Below, in pieces: positions 40,480 to 52,564 of a DNA stretch of 64,000 bases. The notes beneath the pieces are model-generated. The model ran no database searches and was not told the DNA's origin. It was given only the letters and a program-made list of their open reading frames with translations. The stretch spans positions 5,062,976 to 5,126,975 of the forward strand of contig NC_134527.1 of the NCBI RefSeq assembly GCF_027942865.1, written 5' to 3'. Numbering within the stretch: position 1 is the stretch's first letter; each line of letters opens with the position of its first letter. The position numbers and the translations under genes were made by a program. This DNA is from Odontesthes bonariensis (Eukaryota > Chordata > Actinopteri > Atheriniformes > Atherinopsidae).

Positions 40480-41490
40480 TGTATATAATTGTTAATAAAG
40501 TATTGAAAAAAAAAAAAAAAAAATTCATCTCGTTTGATAGGAATACGTCACTGGAAGAAACTTCCAGAACAGGAATTTGAACATTGGATAAAGTCAGATT
40601 TATAAATTCTCGTTTAATCATATTGTTAGAATAAAAAGCGTGTGAGAGAAATGCTCAATTTAAATAATTTCTAAAGTAATACATATGTTGATGTAGTCAG
40701 AGGGGGAATGGGTGAAATGAAAAATCCATAAATAAATATTCTTGCATATATATGGAAGTTTTTCCTGTGACAGTTTGAATATGAATTTCTAATATTGATT
40801 TTGATGCTGTAAAAATTCAGACTGAATTTTTAAAATCAATGTCGAGCACTGATTTGTTGCTTTGTTAAAATAAATCCGTAAACATTTTTTTTTAGTCTCA
40901 ATATTCAGTTCTTCAAAATGACATGTAAAAAACATTTACAAGTTTTTTTATTTATTTTTAAATCCAATTATTCTATTTATTTTTTTTCTTCCACGTCGAA
41001 TTTTGAAAAACTGAATATTTTGAGATTTTCTTTATACTGAATTTATTTTAACATTTGAAGAAAAAAAAAAAAGTGCTCGAAATTTGATAGCTTTTGAAAT
41101 TCAAAGTCAGATTTTGATGCTGTAAAAATTTAGAAATTCATATTCAAACTCTGATGGCACAGAAAAACTTCCATATGTCTGGCTCAAACAAAGAACATCG
41201 TGTTTTTGACTCAAATGATTTTCAATTTTGACTTTGTGCTCCGTCCGATGACGCAGGCTTAATTTTAGAGTGAGAAAGTCGATTTCTCATTCAACCCTTT
41301 CCTGTAAAGACCTAACACTAAGGAGAGCAGATCTTCATTAACTTCTCAAACCACTTACTTCAAACCAGATATAACTATAGCTACATACACCCCCCCCCAA
41401 AGAAAGTGTTTCAGAAGATAGAGAAAAAACACAGTCTGATATAAATGTATGTTTTTTTTAAAAAGGCGTGAGATGTTATGGTCTCTGGGA
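40480..41490. other. Intergenic stretch between slc30a5 and anxa1
   Basis: AT-rich, with an A-run (40506-40523) and short inverted matches such as tccatatatatgcaagaata against later aacttccatatgtct. Several segments (about 40780-41180) look like an old palindromic element: gattttgatgctgtaaaaatt occurs at 40797 and 41111. No gene was seen. Confidence 0.5.
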
Positions 41491-41497
41491 TAATTGC

Positions 41498-41503
41498 TTT
41501 ATT
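41498..41503 (-). other. anxa1: anxa1 polyadenylation signal
   Basis: TTTATT on the plus strand (AATAAA on the minus strand) lies 75 nt after the stop codon. It is the first such hexamer downstream, so a short 3' UTR is expected. Confidence 0.65.
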
Positions 41504-41577
41504 AGAACATGGACTCAATAAAACAGATTTGTTGATTGGGTTTCAGTTTCCAAAGTAGTGAGGTACAGAAGGGAGCT

Positions 41578-42514
41578 TCAGTAAGGTCCACACAACCCAA
41601 GTAAGACTTTCTGATAGTGTCCCTTAGTGTCATTCTGGAAAAGAAAGAAAATGGTCAGCTGCAATACTCTGGCAGGTCCGTCTTTGCATCTTATGTGGTT
41701 AAAAAGATAAAATATTGGAGGCCATTTTGGAATATTTGTTTTTACCAGTAGGTCCTCTTGTAGGGTCTTGTCAAACATGGCCCTGTACTCCTCCACAATC
41801 TTCTTCAGGTCGACCTCAGAGCGGCTCACCAGGATCCTGATCAGGGTCTTCTCACATGTGCCGGGACCCTGTTTCAGTTATGAATACATTAAACATTGCA
41901 TCATCTGCATATGGTGAGACACAGTTCATCCGTCTTCAGTCAAAAGTCGGCTGCAAAACAGAATTTTGTTCACGGTCTAACCACTCAAGTACAATTTATT
42001 TTTAGTAGGGCTGGGCAACGATTAAAATGTTTAATCTAATTAATCACATGATTTCCCTGATTAATCGCATTTGTACGCAAAATCCAAAATGAATCCAAAA
42101 GTAGTGTATAGCTTTTAGCATTTAGCTTTATTTTAAATGTGCTGCCATATGAATGAAAGTGCCATAACATTTGTTGTGCAAACACACTTTTAACATCAGC
42201 ATCTTTCTGTAGTTTTTATGTAGAAGCCTCGCTCCACTGTCTGTTTCCTTGAATGACTTGCTGCTATCAGTTGTGTGTTTTGCCTTTAAGTGATATTTTA
42301 GACTGGAACTACTACGCTGAGAAGACAATTCAACTTGGCAGTGTTTACAGATGACTTTGGTTCTGTCGACTCGCCGTCTGGAAGAACTTTAAAATGAAAA
42401 TGGCCGAGTAAAAGTTCCGTACCCTTCTCCAGGTTTGGTGGATCCGCCGATTACTTTCTTTTCCTGTTCCACAGCAGACTTACAATAATAAAATAAAACC
42501 TGTGCCAATGCACG

Positions 42515-42545
<31 letters not shown>

Positions 42546-44496
42546 CCGGCGTTGAATAATTAACTCGTTAACTCGCCCAGCCCTAATTTTCATGATATGT
42601 CCAGGAGTTGACTGGACTCGTTCAGGCATCTTTACGCACATGTATGCAAAACAGAAGTAATTTCTTTGTCCTCTTTAAATATATAGTCTTTTAAACTCTT
42701 AAACAATTAAGAAAAGACTATCTGATGTGTGTGTACAGTGAAAACTTCAGCTGCTTCAAGAGTCAGTTCTGCAGTTTATTTGTTGCGCTTGGAGAAAATT
42801 GGGAGACCGACAAAAGACGAGGCCTCAAACCAGAGCCAAATACATCTGAAAGTTTTAAGAAATACTTGCAAATGTTCTTCAATGTTTGTATTATTGCCGT
42901 TCAGAGCTCCTGCCCGATCTCTGCCGGGAGGCTAGCGAAAGTTTAATCTTCTGGTTGGATTAAGATTTAAATGGATGAAAATTATTCTATAAGTCACAGA
43001 GTAAGAGAAAGAAATCCTGAAATATCTTAGAGTACTGAGAACTGTGTATTCATCTAGATGAGAGAAATGGTCATTGAGCAGAGAGCGACTACGGAAAAGT
43101 TCGAAGACACATTCGTACACACCTTCATGGCCAGATGGAGCTTCTCAGCGAAGAAAGCCGGTGTGTTCCAGGCACATTTCACTGGATACCCAAGGAGGAC
43201 ATAAACACATGTCATCAAGTGGAAGATTGCATGCAGAGCCCAGATGCTGCGTGTCCAACAGCTGGGTGAGCACATCCTGACGAGTTCCAGGTTTAGGCTA
43301 AAATGCTGTAAAGTTTTATATGCTCCTTGATCTCAAGGTGTGAGAGGCGTTTCAGCTGGAAGTTTTTCTTCTTTTTGGTTTGTTTGTGCACTTAAGCAGT
43401 CCGATTCTTTGTGAAGCAGATGGTATTTATCATTTTTTAATTCAGGCCTGCCATTACTTTTGTCCTCCCTTTGTCCAGTTTCCTCAAATTTTTAAGGACA
43501 ACACTGCACACCATGTTGAAATATTCCAAGTTTTCCCCTAAAAGCTGTTTGGGAATCATCAATCATAACATTTTATGTCTGCCAAACTGTTATCTTTGGC
43601 ATTTTTTTTTTAGAACTAAATTAAAAACCATTCATCTTGGTGACAGACTGCCAGTAATAAAAAGCAGAGAGATACCATTTAAAAACCCATTCTTTGCCAA
43701 GTTCTATGTGAAGACAAATTTGTTTTTCCATCTTTGTGGTGATTCAGTTGGTGTGGCGTATTCTCTGGCCCCTTATAGAATAGAAAAATACTTTATTCAT
43801 CCCCAATGGGGGAAATTCAAATAAGTCAAGCAGCTCAAAAATTATTAATATGTACAATGATTGTATATTAAACAATTATTATTTATCAATTGATTAATTA
43901 TCCTTACCACCACAGCTGAATGCCCAGTTCTAACCCTTACCATCAACTAATTTTAACCCAACTTTAAAACCAAGTTTTAACCCTCCAAAGTCCCTGTAAA
44001 AACACATTGGACCCAACAAGAACAGTGAGCGCCTTTGGGTTTTCTTTTTTTGTATTTTGGACTGGAATACAGAAAAACAAATACTCTGACGTGTCACATT
44101 GTTTTTAAAAGCAAACCGAGCCCCATCCCTTCACTAGAATGATTCATCAGGAAAGATCTGCTGGCTTTTACCTACCAATGTCTATGAGGCAGTCTTCGAT
44201 GTCTCCTTTCAGCTCCATTTTCAGGGCGTTGGGTAATGTGATGTCACTGACGCAGGCGTACTGATGGAACGCTAGCAGGTAAACAAACGATTGGATAAAA
44301 GAGCTGTTAGGCAGAAACTATATGTGCACACAAAAACTGTCGTCATGTCAGAGATATGTACATAAAACACCCAGAAGTTACAAAGGAAACAGTTCTTATG
44401 AACAGACATGAAGCTGGTTGGGCTGACTGTTTATCATTTAAAGTTACTTAGCCCTTTGTGCGGTCTTAACATTGTGTTTACTCCCCTTGTCCTATT

Positions 44497-44537
<41 letters not shown>

Positions 44538-47500
44538 GGCCCGCCCTACCAAAGCCCCAAAATAAAGCAACTTAATTGAATTTTAAATCCAAGATCTATT
44601 TTGTATGATGAAACTACCTGTTATTTATCTATTCAACTCAAAAAGTCAAAAATGACCCATAAGACTATCTTTGTACCCTTGTGGTGTACAGCCCACATGG
44701 AAACAAATAAAAATAAAGTATGACTTTTTCTAATGATGGGGTCCCTTTAGGAAAAGTCATAAAATTTCAATTTGGAAATAGATAGTTTAAGGTATTTTTT
44801 CTGCAGCTAAACATGGTAGTGGCTCACTTTTGACCCGCAAGACAACAGGAGGGTTAAGTAAATTGAAGCTAAACAAAGTGGCCTCAGCGGAGTCCATAAG
44901 TCTGAATTCTCTGCATTGTTCCCGCACTGCTGGGTGTGATCCACCGGCTATCCGAGGGATTGTGGTTCCACCTGTTTGTTCAGTGAATTTTAAACCTTAC
45001 AGCTGAATCATTCAGAGCATTACTCACTCTTAGTGAGCTGCGGGCTGCTTCGTGTCGTCAGGATGTTGATCAAAGTGGACACGTCGGCCTTGGCGGTGTT
45101 CTCACCGGCTTCAAACAGAATCTGAGAGAAACGCACGATTACACGTTAATGCGGGTCCTTTCCATGCATTTGCATTAAACAATAACTTTATACTTTAACA
45201 GATCAACTGACATTCACTCGGGTGCACAAGAAAAAGTACCACCCTTACTGCTTCCAGTGGAAGCCTTTAAATACACTAAAACAAGTTTAGTTTGCCGCAT
45301 TCAGGTGTTTTTTAACACTATGCCAAGGAGGAAAGACACCAGCAATGATCTTTAAAGACAACCGTAGCTGCCCCATCAATCTGGGAAGGGTTTATAAGAC
45401 CATTTCAAAACCATTTGGAGTCCATCATTCTACAGAGAGAAAGATTATTCCCAAGTGGAAACCAGTCAACACAGTTGCTAATTATCCCAGGAGTAGATGT
45501 CCCCAAGGTCAGACAGTGGAATGTTGCAGAAAAGGTAGATTTCAGGTTTATAAAATAATGTCCTTTGGATAGATGAGACCAAAATGGAGATGTTTGGTCA
45601 TAATACAACCAAACACAGCATAGCGGCACAAACACCTCGTACTCATACCAGCTGTCAAGCACGGTGGTGGAGGGATGATGATGAGGGCTCGCCTTGCAGC
45701 CACCTTCCAGTTTTGTTCATATATATATATATATCTCTTTGCCAGCTGTTACAAACCTGAAGCTAAACAAACTTCTGTATATGTTCGAATGTTCCTTCTT
45801 TATCACGAACAGACTCCCAAATAAACCTCCATAGTGCCGAACAAATGCATAGTTGATTTCCTTTTTTCAGCCCCCCAAAAAACTCAACTGCCTGGCTGTC
45901 ATAACGGCCTCGCCCCATCATATTTATCTGAGCTTTTAACAGTCCTGGTAGAGCTCTGAGGTCAACAGATCAGTTTCTGCTGGAAGTGCCCAGGTCAGAA
46001 TACAAACCCTGGGGTGAGCGAGCCTTTTCCCAAAGCTGCCCCCAGGCTCTGGAATAAGCCCCCCGTCCAGCTGCGTCTTATTTCTGACCTGGGCCTCTTC
46101 AGATCCAGGCTAAAAAGCTACTTATTTAGGATTACTTTTAATACCGACATTTGATTTTGTTGTATTATATTGCTTTCACTGTTCTTTTTGTTTTTACTTA
46201 TTCTTCTCTTTATTTATTACCTGCTGTAAAACACTTTGGTATACCATAAGGATTGTCTGTAAAGGGCTGTATAAATTGAAATATGAAGTGATTTATAGCT
46301 TTCCTTGACATAAAAAGATAAATTTGACTTGTCCCTACGTCTGCAAAACAAACCAGATGCCTGCTTACCAACGACCACAGTACGGGTCGAGAAGTTATAA
46401 ATTCTTTGGGTTAGTTGCCAGTAAGACAAATAGACGCCAACAGCCTTAAAGGTTGAAACTTGATTTTTTTTTTTTTTTACCTGGGCATCCTTACGGGCCA
46501 GCTCCACATCTACCTCAGTGCTCTCGTCCTTCTTTGCACTCAGCATGGCAAGGAGGGCCTTGGTGAAGTCACCGCTGGTCTCGTCTTTAATAACCTCCTC
46601 CAGGTCCGTTTTGTACTCTGAGGGAGATTAAAAACAGAATCATTAACGCACTTCTTAAAGCTGTTGTCAAGACAATTTAGTGGCGTGCCGTTACCGGGGT
46701 CAGCCTGCATACCTAAAACCTTATGAAACAAAAATTGAAAACCTTTCAAGAATTCAGAGCACAGCAAAGAACAGAGTAGCCACCTTCTTTGAAGACCCTT
46801 TTGATCTCTTGAATCTCTTTGTTTGATCGTGTTGCCAGGATCTCCACCAGCACTGCCTCATCTGTGCCCAGACCCTGTGGGAATACAGAAAGTGCTACAA
46901 GTGATGAAATCTACAACTGTGGTAAAGTTGGCCTTTACTGAACCCTGAAAAGCAGAAATACAAATTGAGAGGACGACTTTGTTTCTGGAAGGTGGTTTAA
47001 TCTTCCAAGACTGTCAGAATAAATCCGGCTATTACCACTAAGATGTTAGGATAAGGCACTTAAGCATGAGCCGCAGCCAAGAAGACTGAGATCAGTCTGT
47101 AGCTGAAATAAAAAGCAGATTATAGGTGCAAGTGTGTCCAAGTGCTGCTGTCAGTGAAAGCCCTGTTCAAATAAACCATTTTTCCTACAATTAGATACTT
47201 TATTCATCCAACAACTAAACAAATTTAGTCATTACGGCAGCAGAATATAAAGTAAAACAGATTGTATAAGCTGAAATAAGAGATTTGGGGAAGTCGACTT
47301 GCTTAAGAGATTATCTTTATTCTAAAAAACGCCAATATTTACCTTGGTGGCTTTCCTGAGCAGGTAGGCATCGAACTGTCCCGGCATCATGAGCAGAGCC
47401 AGAGACACGTCCTCCAAGTCCGACCTGAGAGCCGACTTCAGATCTTTGTCCAGTTTCTGCAACACGCAGTAACTGCTGTTCACCATTAAGGCATCAAATT

Positions 47501-49057
47501 GAAAATTTTTTATGATTGAGCACAGGCTTTAAAAGGAGCCGTGTTTTGTCTTGCGATTGCAGGAGGCTTAATATTCACACCTTCCCACTTGGACATGCTC
47601 AGAGAAAAACACAACAGCAGGTTATTTCCAGAGCAAAATGTTTGTTTTGTCCAACGAAGAATAAAGCAGTGCAGCATGGTGAGCGTTATAAAGGACATTC
47701 TGAATGTTATAAACTCGCAAAAGTTCAAGAGAGTCATATCATTTCAGTCCGATTAAGACTAATTTTGTCAATAGATCCCATTAACCTCTCAACAATGGAC
47801 CTTCCATAGGCAACTGCGTCACACAAAGTCTAAAAGCAGCAGCTCTGGGTTGGAGAACTTGTTGCCAAGGCAACCTTTACCTAAATTTGTCTTGCAAATC
47901 TGTAACAAGCAGCTTAGGTCAAAGGGATGGATTCCTTCTAATGGTCAGTTCTTTCCGGCTAAGTTTTTTATTTTATTTTTTAGCTTGTGTTCAGCCTGAT
48001 GCTGCAGAACATCCGGCTGCGCCCCCCCCCGACAGGCCGACCGTCTTCATTAGAAAGATCTCACTCACCCTCCCTGCCGACGCTTCATACATCGCTTTGA
48101 TCTTTTGCCTCTGCTCGTTGCTCCTCTTGACCAGGACGGCAATGATCACGTCCTTGTCCACCCCTGTCAGAGACAACTCGAACTTTAAACCCCATTTTCT
48201 TTTAAAAGCACTGCAGAAATCAGTCTTAAAGGGATAGTTCGCCTCTTTTGACATGAAGCTGTATGACATCCCATACTAGCAACATCATTTATGAACATTT
48301 TCTTGCCTGCTGTGTGGACCGAAGTGCAGACCGAGCAGTCCCCTGCTTTCGAGCAGCAAACACCGTAACAGGTGCGGCTGTCGGCAGGCAGCAGCAGGCA
48401 GTGATACGAAGGGAGAGAAAATAGGGCCAAGCGATTGTGAGGTCTGACTTTTTTCCTGGAGAACAATTTTGTGATGAAAATGTATTACTCTGTTGAACGC
48501 ATATTGTTTTGAGAAGCAAAACGCTTTATTTTTTAAGCCCCAGCCAACTAGCCGGAACTACTTTCGTCAACACCAAAATGAGACTGGAACTCTGCTCACA
48601 GGACGCAGCAGGGGGTAAGAAGATGTTCATAAATGATGTTGCTAATATGGGATGTCATACAGCTTCATGTCAAAAGAGGCAAACTATCCCTTTTATAAGC
48701 AGCTTGCATTATCACCCAAAGCACAATCCATGAACTTTTACTCATGTTTACATTTCATTAACCTAAGAAAAACTTTGCTGAGCTCACAGACCTTTACTTT
48801 TAATGGCGCTCTCAAGGACCGCAGCATCGCCGCTGGCATTGAAGTTAGGATATGGACTCACGGTTCCATAATACTTGGGTTTCGGCTTCTCCCTCACCTT
48901 CATGAACAACCAGAAACACAGATTCTTGTTAGGTGGTTTTGTTATAGCATGAACGCCAACAGCTGTGTGAGGATGATCTCATACTTACAGTGACGGTGTC
49001 ATCATCCGGGTTCCTGTCACGGATTATATTTTTAAAGAACTTTGTGAAAAAAGACAT
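41578..49057 (-). CDS. anxa1: Annexin A1-like protein, complete, 11 coding exons
   Basis: Calcium-dependent phospholipid-binding protein acting at the inner plasma and endosomal membranes; the mammalian homologue is anti-inflammatory. Coding exons, 5' to 3': 48989-49057, 48792-48897, 48069-48163, 47343-47456, 46784-46874, 46481-46617, 45028-45121, 44176-44271, 43123-43181, 41746-41868, 41578-41634. Phases agree throughout, giving 346 residues, the same as human ANXA1. The N-terminal helix is [15 protein letters not shown]. Four annexin repeats start near residues 49, 121, 205 and 280. Type II calcium loops are seen in repeat 2 (GLGTDE, 129-134) and repeat 4 (GPGTCE, 288-293). The repeat 3 loop is altered (NTAKAD). 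The end is [18 protein letters not shown]1 versus another A1-like paralogue (fish have several) is not resolvable here. Confidence 0.93.
42006..42585 (-). mobile_element. hAT derivative with BED zinc finger, copy 3 (no SINE)
   Basis: The ends are TAGGGCTGGGCAAC (42006) and CTCGCCCAGCCCTA (ending 42585). The minus-strand frame 42128-42328 encodes the second half of the finger region ([20 protein letters not shown]); the upstream part is frame-shifted. It lacks the SINE and the 32-bp array, and has a 24-bp A-run near 42520. It lies in anxa1 intron 9. Confidence 0.8.
43770..43895. repeat. LINE-tail-like repeat (tttattcat family)
   Basis: Shares agaatagaaaaatactttat, caagcagctcaaaa and gattgtatatta with 12.53-12.66 kb. 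A fragment only. Confidence 0.5.
44500..44535. repeat. Poly(A) tract of about 34 bases
   Basis: An uninterrupted A run on the plus strand, in anxa1 intron 7. A retroelement tail is possible, but I do not recognise the sequence to its left. Confidence 0.85.
45240..45720 (+). mobile_element. Tc1-like transposon fragment
   Basis: Contains atgccaaggaggaaagacac (MPRRKD start), then [20 protein letters not shown] and, after a deletion, gatgagaccaaaatggagat (DETKMEM) and ttggtcataat, the catalytic-region motif of Tc1 transposases. Frames are broken. It lies in anxa1 intron 6. Confidence 0.75.
45903..46285 (+). mobile_element. L2-type LINE 3' fragment
   Basis: Runs from ggcctcgccccatcatattt to gggctgtataaatt, matching the 3' 400 bp of the LINE at 8562-9245 almost base for base. 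It is in anxa1 intron 6. Confidence 0.8.
48226..48686. mobile_element. TTAA-flanked foldback element (TTAAAGGGATAG family), simplest copy
   Basis: TTAAAGGGATAGTTCGCCTC begins at 48226. The right end reads ggcaaactatcccttttat, with its TTAA decayed. The loop carries the internal block common to the family (gatacgaagggagagaaaat). It lies in anxa1 intron 2. This copy shows the layout of the nested copies at 14.3 and 25.9 kb. Confidence 0.75.
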
Positions 49058-50075
49058 TGTGATTGGAAAGTTCCAGCCGGTCCACTGTGTGGGGGGGAAC
49101 AAGCACAAGAAAGAAGAAACAGTGAGACACGGGAGGATGACCAAATGGAGAACACATGCGGCAGATGTGACAAACAAAAGCGAGCTTTGACTAAAGCTGA
49201 TGTACGGAACAGAAAGTGCAAAGTATTACCCAAGGCCTGCCTACAAGATGAGCACAACTAGAGACACAGAGAGGTGAGCAGAGGCTTGATTAATGTCCAA
49301 GAACAGCAGACAGAACCAAGTGAGCACTCAATGAAAAGAGCTAAATGGGTAACGAGACACAGGTGAAACCAATGAGGACAGGAAGACGAATGACAAACTA
49401 CTAAAAATGATGACTAACAGACAGGAAGTAACTAAAATGCAAAGTAAACACAGGACAGCAGTGAGCATGAGTTCACCAGGAATAAAAGCAGCTAAAGACA
49501 GAGCCGGAGCGTTATTACACTGGAAAAAATGCCCCTCCAAAAATGAGTTAAAAAAAACAACAAATACGAGACGCTTTTTGCTTGAAATAAGCAAATAAAT
49601 CTGCCAATAGAACTAGTGAAAATTGGCCTGTCCAGATTTCTTGAAATAAAATGTGATATTTAGGACTTTTGAGATAAGAGTGATCTTGAAATTAGCTTAA
49701 AAACCTCTTCAAATGTAAAAAAAAAAGCTTGTTTCATATGAAATCCGACTCAAAACAATTTGTTTTCAAGAATTTTTCATTTAACAAGATATTCCAGATG
49801 TATTGTCTTCAAACAAGTCCCTATATCTGGCTGAAATAGTACTTGTTAGGCAGTTGTGTCTGATATTAAGTGTAATGAGATATTTGGACTAGAAATGAGA
49901 CAAATATACTTATTAAGACTTTGTTTTTTTCCAGTGTAAAGCAATGTGAGACAAGAAAACCAAATCAGAAACTGGAAAAAACATAAACAAGAAGCAAAAC
50001 TAAACTGAATGCACATGGAATATATAATATATATTTACATATCTTTGTCGTCTTAATTAAACTGAATAGCTCACC
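48989..50075 (-). other. anxa1: anxa1 noncoding exon 1 donor and start-codon exon
   Basis: The start-codon exon spans 48989-49084: acceptor cccacacag at its 5' side, 27 untranslated bases, ATG at 49057 downward. A good donor (cacag|gtgagc, exon edge 50075) lies about 1 kb upstream and would end a noncoding first exon of roughly 50075-50135, as in mammalian ANXA1. The CACTGG element 49518-49936 lies in the intron between. Confidence 0.6.
49518..49936. mobile_element. CACTGGAAAA-type inverted-repeat element, copy E (inverted)
   Basis: Starts CACTGGAAAAAATGCCCCTC (49518) and ends tttttttccagtg (49936). It is in the opposite orientation to copies A-C, with the same interior. Confidence 0.75.
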
Positions 50076-50129
50076 TGTGCTTCTGTCTGTCACCACACCT
50101 CAGTCTGTGTTTGGCTCACTCTGCAGCAT

Positions 50130-50200
50130 CTCCACCCACCGCCGTGCACATGATTTTCAGGTCCTTTTACTTTGACCTGCAGAGGATCAACCAATCGGCC
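50130..50200 (-). promoter_or_regulatory. anxa1: Candidate anxa1 promoter elements
   Basis: CCAAT at 50191-50195 (inverted relative to the gene) and a TATA-like caaagtaaaagg (complement of 50163-50174) lie 90-120 bp upstream of the noncoding-exon donor. The spacing would place the start near 50130-50140. Suggestive only. Confidence 0.35.
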
Positions 50201-50984
50201 GCCGCCTCTACAAAAACAACAGCATTCCTGTGAGGTGACAGACGAAGGGCTGGACACCTCTGACAGGTTGAGTGACTCTTCTGTTTAGACTTGTGCTGTA
50301 GAACAATGCACGTTTGATAAGACAGATTCTTATTCTCACAGACGCAGAGAACGCCGATAAATAAGATCAGTCGCAGTGGTTTCTGTTTTTAAAGGAGCCG
50401 GTTACAGGCCTGTAACAAGAGCTTGTTTTTGGACATTTACATGAATGAAAATGAAAAAAAAAGAAGTTAACTTAGCCTACTGCTCTGTTCAAAGGGCCTG
50501 AAGCTACACAAAGCGCCCATAGTGTAACACGCCTAGCAGCACTGTTGGCTGTAAGGAGGGACAATAATTATGCACCATGAACAGCAGGTTATCTGGATCT
50601 TCTGCATTCATTTGACTGGAGTTGAATGAATGGTAAACTAGCGGACTGGGGGACTTGGTTGTCCCATTTGCACGTGGTTTCCAGGAAATAAGCTTCACTA
50701 AACTAATATGCATGGAAACTCACATAAAGCAGAAAGAATAAAGGAAAAAAAAATCAGACAGAGTTTTTAGAACTTTTATTAAAAGATTTTCAGCTTTATT
50801 GGAAAGTCAGAATCATGAGATGAAGTACAAAGTCAGTCAAAAAGTGTGAAAATCAACAACTGAACATGAGACAAAGGATACTTTTGATACAATATATCAT
50901 TACAGTGCCTATTTTCACACAAGTCGAGATGTTTTCCTGACCATAGACCATAGTCCAGACCACCGTTAGTTTTTTTTGGGGGGG

Positions 50985-51127
50985 GGGGCGCTTTTTATGC
51001 CTTTAATGGAGAGGACAGTTGGAGAGAGACAGGAAGTAGGGAGCAGAGAGAGGGGGAAGACATGCAGCAAAGGGCTGTAGCCTCTGTACATGGGGTCCCT
51101 GCTCAACCCACTACGCCACCGACCACC
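50985..51127 (-). mobile_element. tRNA-derived SINE, B-box deleted
   Basis: Same family as 12800-12972: gcctttaatggagaggacag, gagagagggggaagacatgc and ctgctcaacccactacgcca. The segment that would carry the B-box is missing between caaagggct and gtagcctct. Confidence 0.75.
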
Positions 51128-51142
51128 CCAACCGGTTAGTTT

Positions 51143-51638
51143 TTAACTCTTTCGGTGCCATTGACGTCTATAGACGTCAATTTAAAAAAAAACGTTCACT
51201 GCCAAAGACGTCTATAGACGTCAATTGCGTTTTTAACGGAGCGGGCTGGGGGACAATCTAGCGGAGTTCGTCACTAAATCTTAGGCTTGTAAACACTAAA
51301 CAGAGAATATACTGGCAAAATTACCCGCTAGGTGGCAGCAGTGCCACTATGCACAAAAAAAAAGAGCTCGTTTTCTCCATTTTTTTTGGGTCAAACAGCT
51401 GTTTTTGGTGAAACCAACCTATGTTCTACTGTCTATTACTAAAAGACTGAAAATGGTAGAAACAAACTTTTTTTCCTGATCAAAAAAGAGAGTCTACTCT
51501 TTCTTTTGGTAATTTCGGTGTGTACATAGTCATAAGACACACTTTTCTGTGGGTCTTGGAAAATCAGTCAAAATACTGTAAAACACTTGGCAGTATGGGT
51601 GTCTCTGCACTGAAAATGGCTGGCAGCCAATGAGTTAA
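51143..51638. mobile_element. TTAA-flanked element with 20-bp palindrome
   Basis: The ends are TTAACTCTTTCGGTGCCA (51143) and TGGCAGCCAATGAGTTAA (ending 51638), imperfect inverses. A perfect 20-bp palindrome TTGACGTCTATAGACGTCAA (51161-51180) recurs in 16-bp form at 51207-51222. It has no ORF. A piggyBac-type MITE is the likeliest reading. Confidence 0.55.
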
Positions 51639-51831
51639 TACCCAGCATTAACTAAGAAGAAGACTAACCTCTACTATGCATTTTGTAATGTTTAAACCAG
51701 GGACGGGTTCTGGGTTTGAATCATGGCGGGGGGGGGGGTTTCCCCGTACAAAGGTTGTCTGTGGACACTTCGGCTTCCTCCCACCGGTCAAAAACATGCA
51801 TTTTGCTGGTGATTCTAAATCGACCCTCGGA

Positions 51832-52446
51832 GTGAGCATGCATGGCTGTGTGGCCCTGTGATGGACGTCTAGCTTTATACCAGTAAAGTCTTTCTAACAG
51901 TATGGTAATGTGTTTGACATAATGACTGGACTTCATAGATTATTTTAAATTGGATTAAAAATAAAAGTATTGTCTTCAGCAGCTCGTACACCTGAAAAAA
52001 TCTTATCTGTTGAAGACATGAAAACTAGCCTTTCAGCGAGCTAAGCTAACAAGTGTTCCGCTAACATAACAGTGGAGCTAATGTTTATGTTAGCTTTCGG
52101 TGCTGCTACAATAGAAGTAACCAATACAATAGATATCTGAGATTTTGTTCAAAACAACGTCTGAAACTCCATTTAAAAAAAAATCTTATCTGTTGAAGAC
52201 ATGAAAACTAGCCTTTCAGCAAGCTAAGCTTACAAGTGTTTTGCTAACATAGCAGTGGAGCTAATGTTTATGTTTATGCATGTGAGCATGCATGGCTGTG
52301 TGGCCCTGTGATAGACGTCTATCTTTATAACAGTAAAGTCTATCTAACAGCATGGTAATGTGTTTGACATAATGACTGGACATCGTAGATTATTTTAAAT
52401 TGGATTAAAAATGGGAGTATTGTCTTCAGCAGCTCGTACACCTGAA
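51832..52446 (+). repeat. Segment duplicated in tandem, ~450-bp offset
   Basis: gtgagcatgcatggctgtgtggccctgtga starts at 51832 and again at 52282. The similarity runs through gtaatgtgtttgacataatg to the cagcagctcgtacacctga boundary. The spacer holds two copies of a second repeat (aaaaatcttatctgttgaag at 51996 and 52180). Lies just 3' of the tmc2 stop. Confidence 0.85.
51995..52290 (+). repeat. gttgaagacatgaaaactagc repeat, two tandem copies
   Basis: Copies start near 51996 and 52180. Further copies are at 53385-53455 continuing at 54873-55015 (split by the Harbinger element) and, inverted, at 60518-60672. No coding capacity; family unknown. Confidence 0.75.
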
Positions 52447-52564
52447 CACCACTATGTTAAATTCTTGCAGCTATCAGTCCTCCTCAACGGGTTATACCTG
52501 TGAAATGAATTAAGATTGTCTGAGGGATGAGCACAGCTTACGGGGCCGGTATTTTCTCACACTA

